From Diadophis punctatus similis (taxonomy: Eukaryota > Chordata > Lepidosauria > Squamata > Dipsadidae), in the NCBI GenBank assembly GCA_023053685.1, contig JALIGW010000025.1, positions 11,684,953 to 11,748,952 on the forward strand: DNA of 64,000 nt, read 5' to 3'. The position numbers and the translations under genes are program-made. Positions 1 to 9,665 of the stretch are shown here, piece by piece. The notes beneath the pieces were generated by a model, which saw only the letters and a program-made list of their open reading frames with translations, made no database searches and was not told where the DNA came from. Every line of letters begins with the position of its first letter. Position 1 is the first letter of the stretch.

Positions 1-667
1 AAATGGTGCCCAGAAGTGAAAATGTTTTTTTCATCTCAAATGCAAAAATGGATGCTAGGACATTAATCAGGGTGAAATTCCATACTTAAAAATGGTATTG
101 CTTGCTGTTTTTAAAATTTAGTATTTTTGGTCCCCGAGGAAAAACGCATGATGCCGGGGTCAGAAAAAATGGTGCCCAGAAACGATTTTTTTTTCTATCT
201 CAAATGCAAAAACGGATGCTGGGACATGAATAAGGGTGGAATTTCATACTTTAAAATGGTATTGCTTGCTGTTTTTAAAAATTGAGTGTTTTTGGTCCCC
301 GAGGAAAAAAACCGTGATGCCGCGGTCAGAAAAAATGGTGCCCAGAAGCGAAAACATTTTTTTCAAGTCAAATGCAAAAATGGATGCTGGGACATGAATT
401 GGGTTGAATTTCATACTTAAAAATGGTATTGCTTGCTGTTTTTAAAAATTGAGTGTTTTTGGTCCCTGAGGAAAAAAACCGTGATGCCGCTGTGAGAAAA
501 AATGGTGCCTAGAACCGAAAAAAAATTTTTCATCTCAAATGCAAAAACGGATGCTACGACATTAATCAGGGTGAAATTCCATACTTAAAAATGGTATTGC
601 TTGCTGTTTTTAAAAATTGAGTGTTTTTGGTCCCCGGGGAAAAAACGCGTGATGCCGGGGTCAGAAA

Positions 668-756
668 AAGTGGTGCCCAGAAGTAGAAAAAAATTTTTTC
701 ATCTCAAATGCAAAAACGGATGCTGGGGAAAAAATGCGTGATGCCGGGGTCAGAAA
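668..756. repeat. Deleted 89 bp monomer (first of ~27)
   Basis: This monomer lacks about 79 bp between 'ggatgctggg' and 'ggggaaaaaatgcg', giving the junction 'gctggggaaaaaa'. The flanks share GGG, so a microhomology-mediated deletion is plausible. The same junction recurs about 27 times, for example in monomers starting near 1914, 2993, 4409, 6003, 7586, 9834, 11428, 12842, 14269, 17519, 22436, 23850, 25264, 27678, 28089, 29671, 32754, 36353, 37278, 42541, 43297, 45383, 46473, 50407, 61852 and 63275. All belong to the subclass reading 'aaaagtgg' where others read 'aaaatgg'. Full-length members of that subclass exist (near 35348, 40369, 44715, 53333 and 57842). One deletion event spread by duplication is the simplest reading. 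Confidence 0.93.
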
Positions 757-912
757 AAATGGTGCCAAGAAGTGAAAAAATCTTTTTCATCTCAAATGCA
801 AAAACGGATGCTGGGACATTAATCAGGGTGAAATTCCATACTAAAAATGGTATTGCATGCTGTTTTTAAAAATTGAGTTTTTTTGGTCCCCGAGGAAAAA
901 ACGCGTCAGAAA
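757..912. repeat. Monomer ending in an 11 bp deletion
   Basis: The monomer is 156 bp because 'cgcgtgatgccggggtcag' is reduced to 'cgcgtcag'. Eleven bases were lost between two GT dinucleotides. It directly follows the 89 bp monomer in the 1,246 bp-type order (also near 2003, 3082, 6092, 7675, 11517, 14358, 17608, 22525, 23939, 25353, 27767, 28178, 29760 and 63364). In domain 2 the short monomer is followed by normal-length monomers instead. Confidence 0.9.
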
Positions 913-1246
913 AAATGGTGCCCAGAAACGAAATTTTTTTTTCATCTCAAATGCAAAAATGGATGCTAGGACGTTAATCAGGGTGAAATTCCATACTAAA
1001 AATGGTATTGCTTGCTGTTTTTAAAAATTGAGTGTTTTTGGTCCCCGAGGAAAAAACGCATGATGCCGGGGTCAGAAAAAATGGTGCCCAGAAGTAAAAA
1101 AAAAAATTTCATCTCAAATGCAAAAATGGATGCTAGGACATTAATCAGGGTGAAATTCCATACTTCAAAATAGTATTGCTTGCTGTTTTTAAAAATTGAG
1201 TGTTTTTGGTCCCCGAGGAAAAAATGCATGATGCCGGGGTCAGAAA

Positions 1247-2492
1247 AAATGGTGCCCAGAAGTGAAAATGTTTTTTTCATCTCAAATGCAAAAATGGATG
1301 CTAGGACATTAATCAGGGTGAAATTCCATACTTAAAAATGGTATTGCTTGCTGTTTTTAAAATTTAGTATTTTTGGTCCCCGAGGAAAAACGCATGATGC
1401 CGGGGTCAGAAAAAATGGTGCCCAGAAACGATTTTTTTTTCTATCTCAAATGCAAAAACGGATGCTGGGACATGAATAAGGGTGGAATTTCATACTTTAA
1501 AATGGTATTGCTTGCTGTTTTTAAAAATTGAGTGTTTTTGGTCCCCGAGGAAAAAAACCGTGATGCCGCGGTCAGAAAAAATGGTGCCCAGAAGCGAAAA
1601 CATTTTTTTCAAGTCAAATGCAAAAATGGATGCTGGGACATGAATTGGGTTGAATTTCATACTTAAAAATGGTATTGCTTGCTGTTTTTAAAAATTGAGT
1701 GTTTTTGGTCCCTGAGGAAAAAAACCGTGATGCCGCTGTGAGAAAAAATGGTGCCTAGAACCGAAAAAAAATTTTTCATCTCAAATGCAAAAACGGATGC
1801 TACGACATTAATCAGGGTGAAATTCCATACTTAAAAATGGTATTGCTTGCTGTTTTTAAAAATTGAGTGTTTTTGGTCCCCGGGGAAAAAACGCGTGATG
1901 CCGGGGTCAGAAAAAGTGGTGCCCAGAAGTAGAAAAAAATTTTTTCATCTCAAATGCAAAAACGGATGCTGGGGAAAAAATGCGTGATGCCGGGGTCAGA
2001 AAAAATGGTGCCAAGAAGTGAAAAAATCTTTTTCATCTCAAATGCAAAAACGGATGCTGGGACATTAATCAGGGTGAAATTCCATACTAAAAATGGTATT
2101 GCATGCTGTTTTTAAAAATTGAGTTTTTTTGGTCCCCGAGGAAAAAACGCGTCAGAAAAAATGGTGCCCAGAAACGAAATTTTTTTTTCATCTCAAATGC
2201 AAAAATGGATGCTAGGACGTTAATCAGGGTGAAATTCCATACTAAAAATGGTATTGCTTGCTGTTTTTAAAAATTGAGTGTTTTTGGTCCCCGAGGAAAA
2301 AACGCATGATGCCGGGGTCAGAAAAAATGGTGCCCAGAAGTAAAAAAAAAAATTTCATCTCAAATGCAAAAATGGATGCTAGGACATTAATCAGGGTGAA
2401 ATTCCATACTTCAAAATAGTATTGCTTGCTGTTTTTAAAAATTGAGTGTTTTTGGTCCCCGAGGAAAAAATGCATGATGCCGGGGTCAGAAA
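1247..2492. repeat. 1,246 bp higher-order repeat, copy 2
   Basis: This copy repeats 1-1246 at an offset of exactly 1,246 bp. I saw no difference between the two copies on reading, including homopolymer lengths (for example the nine-T run after 'aaacga'). The perfect match implies a very recent duplication or exchange, or an assembly artefact. The same subtype order recurs in fragments at about 5.1-6.4, 10.6-11.8, 13.4-14.6, 24.8-25.7 and 28.8-30.1 kb. Confidence 0.93.
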
Positions 2493-3240
2493 AAATGGTG
2501 CCCAGAAGTGAAAATGTTTTTTTCATCTCAAATGCAAAAATGGATGCTAGGACATTAATCAGGGTGAAATTCCATACTTAAAAATGGTATTGCTTGCTGT
2601 TTTTAAAATTTAGTATTTTTGGTCCCCGAGGAAAAACGCATGATGCCGGGGTCAGAAAAAATGGTGCCCAGAAACGATTTTTTTTTCTATCTCAAATGCA
2701 AAAACGGATGCTGGGACATGAATAAGGGTGGAATTTCATACTTTAAAATGGTATTGCTTGCTGTTTTTAAAAATTGAGTGTTTTTGGTCCCCGAGGAAAA
2801 AAACCGTGATGCCGCGGTCAGAAAAAATGGTGCCCAGAAGCGAAAACATTTTTTTCAAGTCAAATGCAAAAACGGATGCTACGACATTAATCAGGGTGAA
2901 ATTCCATACTTAAAAATGGTATTGCTTGCTGTTTTTAAAAATTGAGTGTTTTTGGTCCCCGGGGAAAAAACGCGTGATGCCGGGGTCAGAAAAAGTGGTG
3001 CCCAGAAGTAGAAAAAATTTTTTTCATCTCAAATGCAAAAACGGATGCTGGGGAAAAAATGCGTGATGCCGGGGTCAGAAAAAATGGTGCCAAGAAGTGA
3101 AAAAATCTTTTTCATCTCAAATGCAAAAACGGATGCTGGGACATTAATCAGGGTGAAATTCCATACTAAAAATGGTATTGCATGCTGTTTTTAAAAATTG
3201 AGTTTTTTTGGTCCCCGAGGAAAAAACGCGTCAGAAAAAA
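2493..3240. repeat. Third 1,246 bp-type copy, one monomer deleted
   Basis: The order follows copies 1 and 2 with starts at 2493, 2659 and 2825, then jumps directly to the 168 bp later monomer starting at 2993. One monomer of 167 bp is missing. The monomer starting at 2825 is a chimera: its left half is the 'caagtc' subtype and its right half is the 'ctacgacatt' subtype, with the switch inside the shared stretch 2861-2872. This fits an in-register unequal crossover or single-strand-annealing deletion. Confidence 0.88.
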
Positions 3241-4270
3241 TGGTGCCCAGAAACGAAATTTTTTTTTCATCTCAAATGCAAAAATGGATGCTAGGACGTT
3301 AATCAGGGTGAAATTCCATACTAAAAATGGTATTGCATGCTGTTTTTAAAAATTGAGTGTTTTTGGTCCCCGAGGAAAAAACTCGTGATGCCACGGTCAG
3401 AAAAAATGGTGCCCAGAAACGAATTTTTTTTCCATCTCAAATGCAAAAACGGATGCTGGGACATGAATCAGGGTGGAATTTCATACTTAAAAATGGTATT
3501 GCTTGCTGTTTTTAAAAATGGAGTGTTTTTGGTCCCTGAGGAAAAAAACCGTGATGCCGCGGTGAGAAAAAATGGTGCCTAGAACCGAAAAAAAAATTTT
3601 CATCTCAAATGCAAAAACGGATGCTGGGACATGAATCAGTGTGGAATTTCATACTTAAAAATGGTATTGCTTGCTGTTTTTAAAAATTGAGTGTTTTTGG
3701 TCCCCGAGGAAAAAAACTCGTGATGCCGCGGTCAGAAAAAATGGTGCCCAGAAACGAATTTTTTTTCCATCTCAAATGCAAAAACGGATGCTGGGACATG
3801 AATCAGGGTGGAATTTCATACTTAAAAATGGTATTGCTTGCTGTTTTTAAAAATTGAGTGTTTTTGGTCCCTGAGGAAAAAAACCGTGATGCCGCGGTGA
3901 GAAAAAATGGTGCCTAGAACCGAAAAAAAAATTTTCATCTCAAATGCAAAAATGGATGCTAGGACATTAATCAGGGTGAAATTCCATACTTAAAAATGGT
4001 ATTGCTTGCTGTTTTAAAAAATTGAGTGTTTTTGGTCCCCGAGGAAAAAACACGTGATGCCGGGGTCAGAAAAAATGGTGCCCAGAAGTGAAAAAAAAAA
4101 TTTCATCTCAAATGCAAAAACGGATGCTACGACATTAATCAGGGTGAAATTCCATACTTAAAAATGGTATTGCTTGCTGTTTTTAAAAATTGAGTGTTTT
4201 TGGTCCCCGAGGAAAAAATGCGTGATGCCGGGGTCAGAAAAAATGGTGCCCAGAAGTGAATATGTTTTTT
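2990..4270. repeat. ~3,010 bp-period block, copy A
   Basis: The monomers with phase marks at 2996, 3085, 3241, 3407, 3573, 3742, 3908, 4076 and 4244 recur 3,010 bp later in the same order and with the same lengths. Marks of the block include a 'gatgccacggtc' site near 3390 and a 'tcagtgtggaa' variant near 3636. A 'tgaatatg' change near 4259 is private to this copy. The period equals about 18 monomers. Confidence 0.88.
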
Positions 4271-5170
4271 TCATCTCAATTGCAAAAATGGATGCTAGGA
4301 CATTAATCAGGGTGAAATTCCATACTTCAAAATGGTATTGCTTGCTGTTTTTAAAAATTGAGTGTTTATGGTCCCCGGGGAAGAACCGCGTGATGCCGGG
4401 GTCAGAAAAAGTGGTGCCCAGAAGTGGAAAAATTTTTTTCATCTCAAATGCAAAAACGGATGCTGGGGAAAAAATGCGTGATGCCGGGGTCAGAAAAAAT
4501 GGTGCCTAGAAGTGAAAAAAATTTTTTCAGCTCAAATGCAAAAACGGATGCTGGGACATGAATCAGGGTGGAATTCCATACTTAAAAATGGTATTGCTTG
4601 CTGTTTTTAAAAATTGAGTGTTTTTGGTCCCCGAGGAAAAACGCGTGATGCCGGGGTCAGAAAAAATGGTGCCCAGAAGTGAAAAAAAAATTTTCATCTC
4701 AAATGCAAAAACGGATGCTGGGACATGAATCAGGGTGGAATTTCATACTTAAAAATGGTATTGCTTGCTGTTTTTAAAAATTGAGTGTTTTTGGTCCCTG
4801 AGGAGAAAACCCGTGATGCCGCGGTGAGAAAAAATGGTGCCTAGAACCGAAAAAAAAATTTTCATCTCAAATGCAAAAATGGATGCTAGGACATTAATCA
4901 GGGTGAAATTCCATACTTAAAAATGGTATTGCTTGCTGTTTTAAAAAATTGAGTGTTTTTGGTCCCCGAGGAAAAAACGCGTGATGCCGGGGTCAGAAAA
5001 AATGGTGATCAGAAGTGAAAAATTTTTTTTTATCTCAAATGCAAAAACGGATGCTGGGACATGAATCAGGGTGGAATTTCATACTTAAAAATGGTATTGC
5101 TTGCTGTTTTTAAAAATTGAGTGTTTTTGGTCCCCGAGGAAAAAACGCATGATGCCGGGGTCAGAAAAAA
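4271..5170. repeat. Mixed monomer block between 3,010 bp copies
   Basis: This stretch holds monomers of several subtypes. They include a 'gtttatggtccccgggg' monomer near 4364, a deleted 88 bp monomer (about 4409-4496), and a 'ggtgatcagaag' monomer near 5003. A similar order occurs at about 9.8-10.5 and 12.8-13.4 kb. Nothing other than satellite is present. Confidence 0.85.
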
Positions 5171-7290
5171 TGGTGCCCAGAAGTAAAAAAAAAAATTTCA
5201 TCTCAAATGCAAAAATGGATGCTAGGACATTAATCAGGGTGAAATTCCATACTTCAAAATAGTATTGCTTGCTGTTTTTAAAAATTGAGTGTTTTTGGTC
5301 CCCGAGGAAAAAATGCATGATGCCGGGGTCAGAAAAAATGGTGCCCAGAAGTGAAAATGTTTTTTTCATCTCAAATGCAAAAATGGATGCTAGGACATTA
5401 ATCAGGGTGAAATTCCATACTTAAAAATGGTATTGCTTGCTGTTTTTAAAATTTAGTATTTTTGGTCCCCGAGGAAAAACGCATGATGCCGGGGTCAGAA
5501 AAAATGGTGCCCAGAAACGAATTTTTTTTCTATCTCAAATGCAAAAACGGATGCTGGGACATGAATAAGGGTGGAATTTCATACTTTAAAATGGTATTGC
5601 TTGCTGTTTTTAAAAATTGAGTGTTTTTGGTCCCCGAGGAAAAAAACCGTGATGCCGCGGTCAGAAAAAATGGTGCCCAGAAGCGAAAACATTTTTTTCA
5701 AGTCAAATGCAAAAATGGATGCTGGGACATGAATTGGGTTGAATTTCATACTTAAAAATTGTATTGCTTGCTGTTTTTAAAAATTGAGTGTTTTTGGTCC
5801 CTGAGGAAAAAAACCGTGATGCCGCTGTGAGAAAAAATGGTGCCTAGAACCGAAAAAAAAATTTTCATCTCAAATGCAAAAACGGATGCTACGACATTAA
5901 TCAGGGTGAAATTCCATACTTAAAAATGGTATTGCTTGCTGTTTTTAAAAATTGAGTGTTTTTGGTCCCCAGGGAAAAAACGCGTGATGCCGGGGTCAGA
6001 AAAAGTGGTGCCCAGAAGTAGAAAAAAATTTTTTCATCTCAAATGCAAAAACGGATGCTGGGGAAAAAATGCGTGATGCCGGGGTCAGAAAAAATGGTGC
6101 CAAGAAGCGAAAAAATCTTTTTCATCTCAAATGCAAAAACGGATGCTGGGACATTAATCAGGGTGAAATTCCATACTAAAAATGGTATTGCATGCTGTTT
6201 TTAAATATTGAGTTTTTTTGGTCCCCGAGGAAAAAACGCGTCAGAAAAAATGGTGCCCAGAAACGAAATTTTTTTTTCATCTCAAATGCAAAAATGGATG
6301 CTAGGACGTTAATCAGGGTGAAATTCCATACTAAAAATGGTATTGCATGCTGTTTTTAAAAATTGAGTGTTTTTGGTCCCCGAGGAAAAAACTCGTGATG
6401 CCACGGTCAGAAAAAATGGTGCCCAGAAACGAATTTTTTTTCCATCTCAAATGCAAAAACGGATGCTGGGACATGAATCAGGGTGGAATTTCATACTTAA
6501 AAATGGTATTGCTTGCTGTTTTTAAAAATGGAGTGTTTTTGGTCCCTGAGGAAAAAAACCGTGATGCCGCGGTGAGAAAAAATGGTGCCTAGAACCGAAA
6601 AAAAAATTTTCATCTCAAATGCAAAAACGGATGCTGGGACATGAATCAGTGTGGAATTTCATACTTAAAAATGGTATTGCTTGCTGTTTTTAAAAATTGA
6701 GTGTTTTTGGTCCCCGAGGAAAAAAACTCGTGATGCCGCGGTCAGAAAAAATGGTGCCCAGAAACGAATTTTTTTTCCATCTCAAATGCAAAAACGGATG
6801 CTGGGACATGAATCAGGGTGGAATTTCATACTTAAAAATGGTATTGCTTGCTGTTTTTAAAAATTGAGTGTTTTTGGTCCCTGAGGAAAAAAACCGTGAT
6901 GCCGCGGTGAGAAAAAATGGTGCCTAGAACCGAAAAAAAAATTTTCATCTCAAATGCAAAAATGGATGCTAGGACATTAATCAGGGTGAAATTCCATACT
7001 TAAAAATGGTATTGCTTGCTGTTTTAAAAAATTGAGTGTTTTTGGTCCCCGAGGAAAAAACACGTGATGCCGGGGTCAGAAAAAATGGTGCCCAGAAGTG
7101 AAAAAAAAATTTTCATCTCAAATGCAAAAACGGATGCTACGACATTAATCAGGGTGAAATTCCATACTTAAAAATGGTATTGCTTGCTGTTTTTAAAAAT
7201 TGAGTGTTTTTGGTCCCCGAGGAAAAAATGCGTGATGCCGGGGTCAGAAAAAATGGTGCCCAGAAGTGAAAATGTTTTTTTCATCTCAAT
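5171..7290. repeat. ~3,010 bp-period block, copy B
   Basis: This is the second copy of the block beginning near 2330. The offset is 2,843 bp up to about 5.83 kb and 3,010 bp after that. The difference of 167 bp is the monomer missing from the chimera at 2861-2872. The shared order ends near 7290, inside a 'caattgc' monomer whose right half switches to 'ctgggacatgaattggg'. That marks another recombinant monomer. Confidence 0.87.
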
Positions 7291-7996
7291 TGCAAAAATG
7301 GATGCTGGGACATGAATTGGGTTGAATTTCATACTTAAAAATGGTATTGCTTTCTGTTTTTAAAAATTGAGTGTTTTTGGTCCCTGAGGAAAAAAACCGT
7401 GATGCCGCTGTGAGAAAAAATGGTGCCTAGAACCGAAAAAAAATTTTTCATCTCAAATGCAAAAACGGATGCTACGACATTAATCAGGGTGAAATTCCAT
7501 ACTTAAAAATGGTATTGCTTGCTGTTTTTAAAAATTGAGTGTTTTTGGTCCCCGGGGAAAAAACGCGTGATGCCGGGGTCAGAAAAAGTGGTGCCCAGAA
7601 GTAGAAAAAAATTTTTTCATCTCAAATGCAAAAACGGATGCTGGGGAAAAAATGTGTGATGCCGGGGTCAGAAAAAATGGTGCCAAGAAGCGAAAAAATC
7701 TTTTTCATCTCAAATGCAAAAACGGATGCTGGGACATTAATCAGGGTGAAATTCCATACTAAAAATGGTATTGCATGCTGTTTTTAAAAATTGAGTTTTT
7801 TTGGTCCCCGAGGAAAAAACGCGTCAGAAAAAATGGTGCCCAGAAACGAAATTTTTTTTTCATCTCAAATGCAAAAATGGATGCTAGGACGTTAATCAGG
7901 GTGAAATTCCATACTAAAAATGGTATTGCATGCTGTTTTTAAAAATTGAGTGTTTTTGGTCCCCGAGGAAAAAACTCGTGATGCCACGGTCAGAAA
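7291..7996. repeat. Repeat of the short-monomer segment
   Basis: Phase marks at 7421, 7589, 7678 and 7834 reproduce the order seen at 503-916: a 'ccgctgtgag' monomer, a G-class 89 bp monomer, then an 11 bp-deleted monomer. The short monomer carries 'aatgtgtgatg' near 7652 instead of the usual 'aatgcgtgatg'. Confidence 0.85.
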
Positions 7997-9665
7997 AAAT
8001 GGTGCCCAGAAACGAATTTTTTTTCCATCTCAAATGCAAAAACGGATGCTGGGACATGAATGAGGGTGGAATTTCATACTTAAAAATGGTATTGCTTGCT
8101 GTTTTTAAAAATTGAGTGTTTTTGGTCCCTGAGGAAAAAAACCGTGATGCCGCGGTGAGAAAAAATGGTGCCTAGAACCGAAAAAAAATTTTCATCTCAA
8201 ATGCAAAAATGGATGCTAGGACATTAATCAGGGTGAAATTCCATACTTAAAAATGGTATTGCTTGCTGTTTTAAAAAATTGAGTGTTTTTGGTCCCCGAG
8301 GAAAAAACACGTGATGCCGGGGTCAGAAAAAATGGTGCCCAGAAGTGAAAAAAAATTTTTCATCTCAAATGCAAAAACGGATGCTACGACATTAATCAGG
8401 GTGAAATTCCATACTTAAAAATGGTATTGCTTGCTGTTTTTAAAAATTGAGTGTTTTTGGTCCCCGAGGAAAAAATGCGTGATGCCGGGGTCAGAAAAAA
8501 TGGTGCCCAGAAGTGAAAATGTTTTTTTCATCTCAATTGCAAAAATGGATGCTAGGACATTAATCAGGGTGAAATTCCATACTTCAAAATGGTATTGCTT
8601 GCTGTTTTTAAAATTGAGTGTTTTTGGTCCCCGAGGAAAAACGCGTGATGCCGCGGTCAGAAAAAATGGTGCCCAGAAGCGAAAACATTTTTTTCAAGTC
8701 AAATGCAAAAACGGATGCTGGGACATGAATTGGGTTGAATTTCATACTTAAAAATGGTATTGCTTGCTGTTTTTAAAAATTGAGTGTTTTTGGTCCCCGA
8801 GGAAAAAACTCGTGATGCCGCAGTCAGAAAAAATGGTGCCCAGAAACGAATTTTTTTTCCATCTCAAATGCAAAAATGGATGCTGGGACATGAATCAGGG
8901 TGGAATTTCATACTTAAAAATGGTATTGCTTGCTGTTTTTAAAAATTGAGTGTTTTTGGTCCCTGAGGAAAAAAACCGTGATGCCGCGGTGAGAAAAAAT
9001 GGTGCCTAGAACCGAAAAAAAAATTTTCATCTCAAATGCAAAAATGGATGCTAGGACATTAATCAGGGTGAAATTCCATACTTAAAAATGGTATTGCTTG
9101 CTGTTTTAAAAAATTGAGTGTTTTTGGTCCCCGAGGAAAAAACACGTGATGCCGGGGTCAGAAAAAATGGTGCCCAGAAGTGAAAAAAAAATTTTCATCT
9201 CAAATGCAAAAACGGATGCTACGACATTAATCAGGGTGAAATTCCATACTTAAAAATGGTATTGCTTGCTGTTTTTAAAAATTGAGTGTTTTTGGTCCCC
9301 GAGGAAAAAATGCGTGATGCCGGGGTCAGAAAAAATGGTGCCCAGAAGTGAAAATGTTTTTTTCATCTCAATTGCAAAAATGGATGCTAGGACATTAATC
9401 AGGGTGAAATTCCATACTTCAAAATGGTATTGCTTGCTGTTTTTAAAATTGAGTGTTTTTGGTCCCCGAGGAATAACGCGTGATGCCGCGGTCAGAAAAA
9501 ATGGTGCCCAGAAGCGAAAACATTTTTTTCAAGTCAAATGCAAAAATGGATGCTGGGACATGAATTGGGTTGAATTTCATACTTAAAAATGGTATTGCTT
9601 GCTGTTTTTAAAAATTGAGTGTTTTTGGTCCCCGAGGAAAAAACGCGTGATGCCGGGGTCAGAAA
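7997..9665. repeat. 835 bp pentamer HOR, cluster 1
   Basis: Five monomers with phase marks at 8501, 8667, 8834, 9000 and 9168 repeat at 9336 and 9502, an exact 835 bp period. The first monomer of each cycle carries 'ctcaattgc' (most others read 'ctcaaatgc'), the second 'aagcgaaaacat' and 'caagtcaaatgc', the third 'aaacgaa' with 'ccatctc', the fourth 'gcctagaaccg', and the fifth 'aacacgtgatg' with the 'ctacgac' site. The upstream marks 8000, 8166 and 8333 belong to a partial earlier cycle. Differences between cycles are few, for example 'gaataacgcg' near 9472. Confidence 0.92.

Larger units (their letters stand above)
1..1246. repeat. 1,246 bp higher-order repeat, copy 1
   Basis: Eight monomers start at 1, 167, 333, 500, 668, 757, 913 and 1079, and the cycle restarts at 1247. 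Lengths are about 166, 166, 167, 168, 89, 156, 166 and 168 bp. The fifth monomer is a deleted form of 89 bp and the sixth lacks 11 bp. Other marks are the 'caagtcaaatgc' monomer at 333, the 'ctacgacatt' monomer at 500, and 'ttcaaaatagtattg' near 1165. Position 1 falls inside the array, so the true unit boundary is arbitrary. Confidence 0.93.

Noticed and set aside
996..1280. Recurrent open frames of 60-111 codons on both strands, for example this 94-codon minus-strand frame also at 2242, 5085, 15099 and 28753
   Set aside because: They follow the repeat phase, recur with the HOR, show no domain, signal or codon pattern, and run over the same conserved bases on both strands. A 167 bp unit is not a multiple of three, so frames break within a few monomers. 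They are by-products of the satellite.
3573..3742. 169 bp monomers as a distinct length class
   Set aside because: The extra one or two bases lie in homopolymer runs such as 'gaggaaaaaaac'. These are slippage-level differences, not a structural class.
4174..4509. Longest plus-strand open frame (111 codons)
   Set aside because: It spans two full monomers and one short monomer. The internal repeat in the translation mirrors the DNA repeat, and no initiation context or coding signal is visible.
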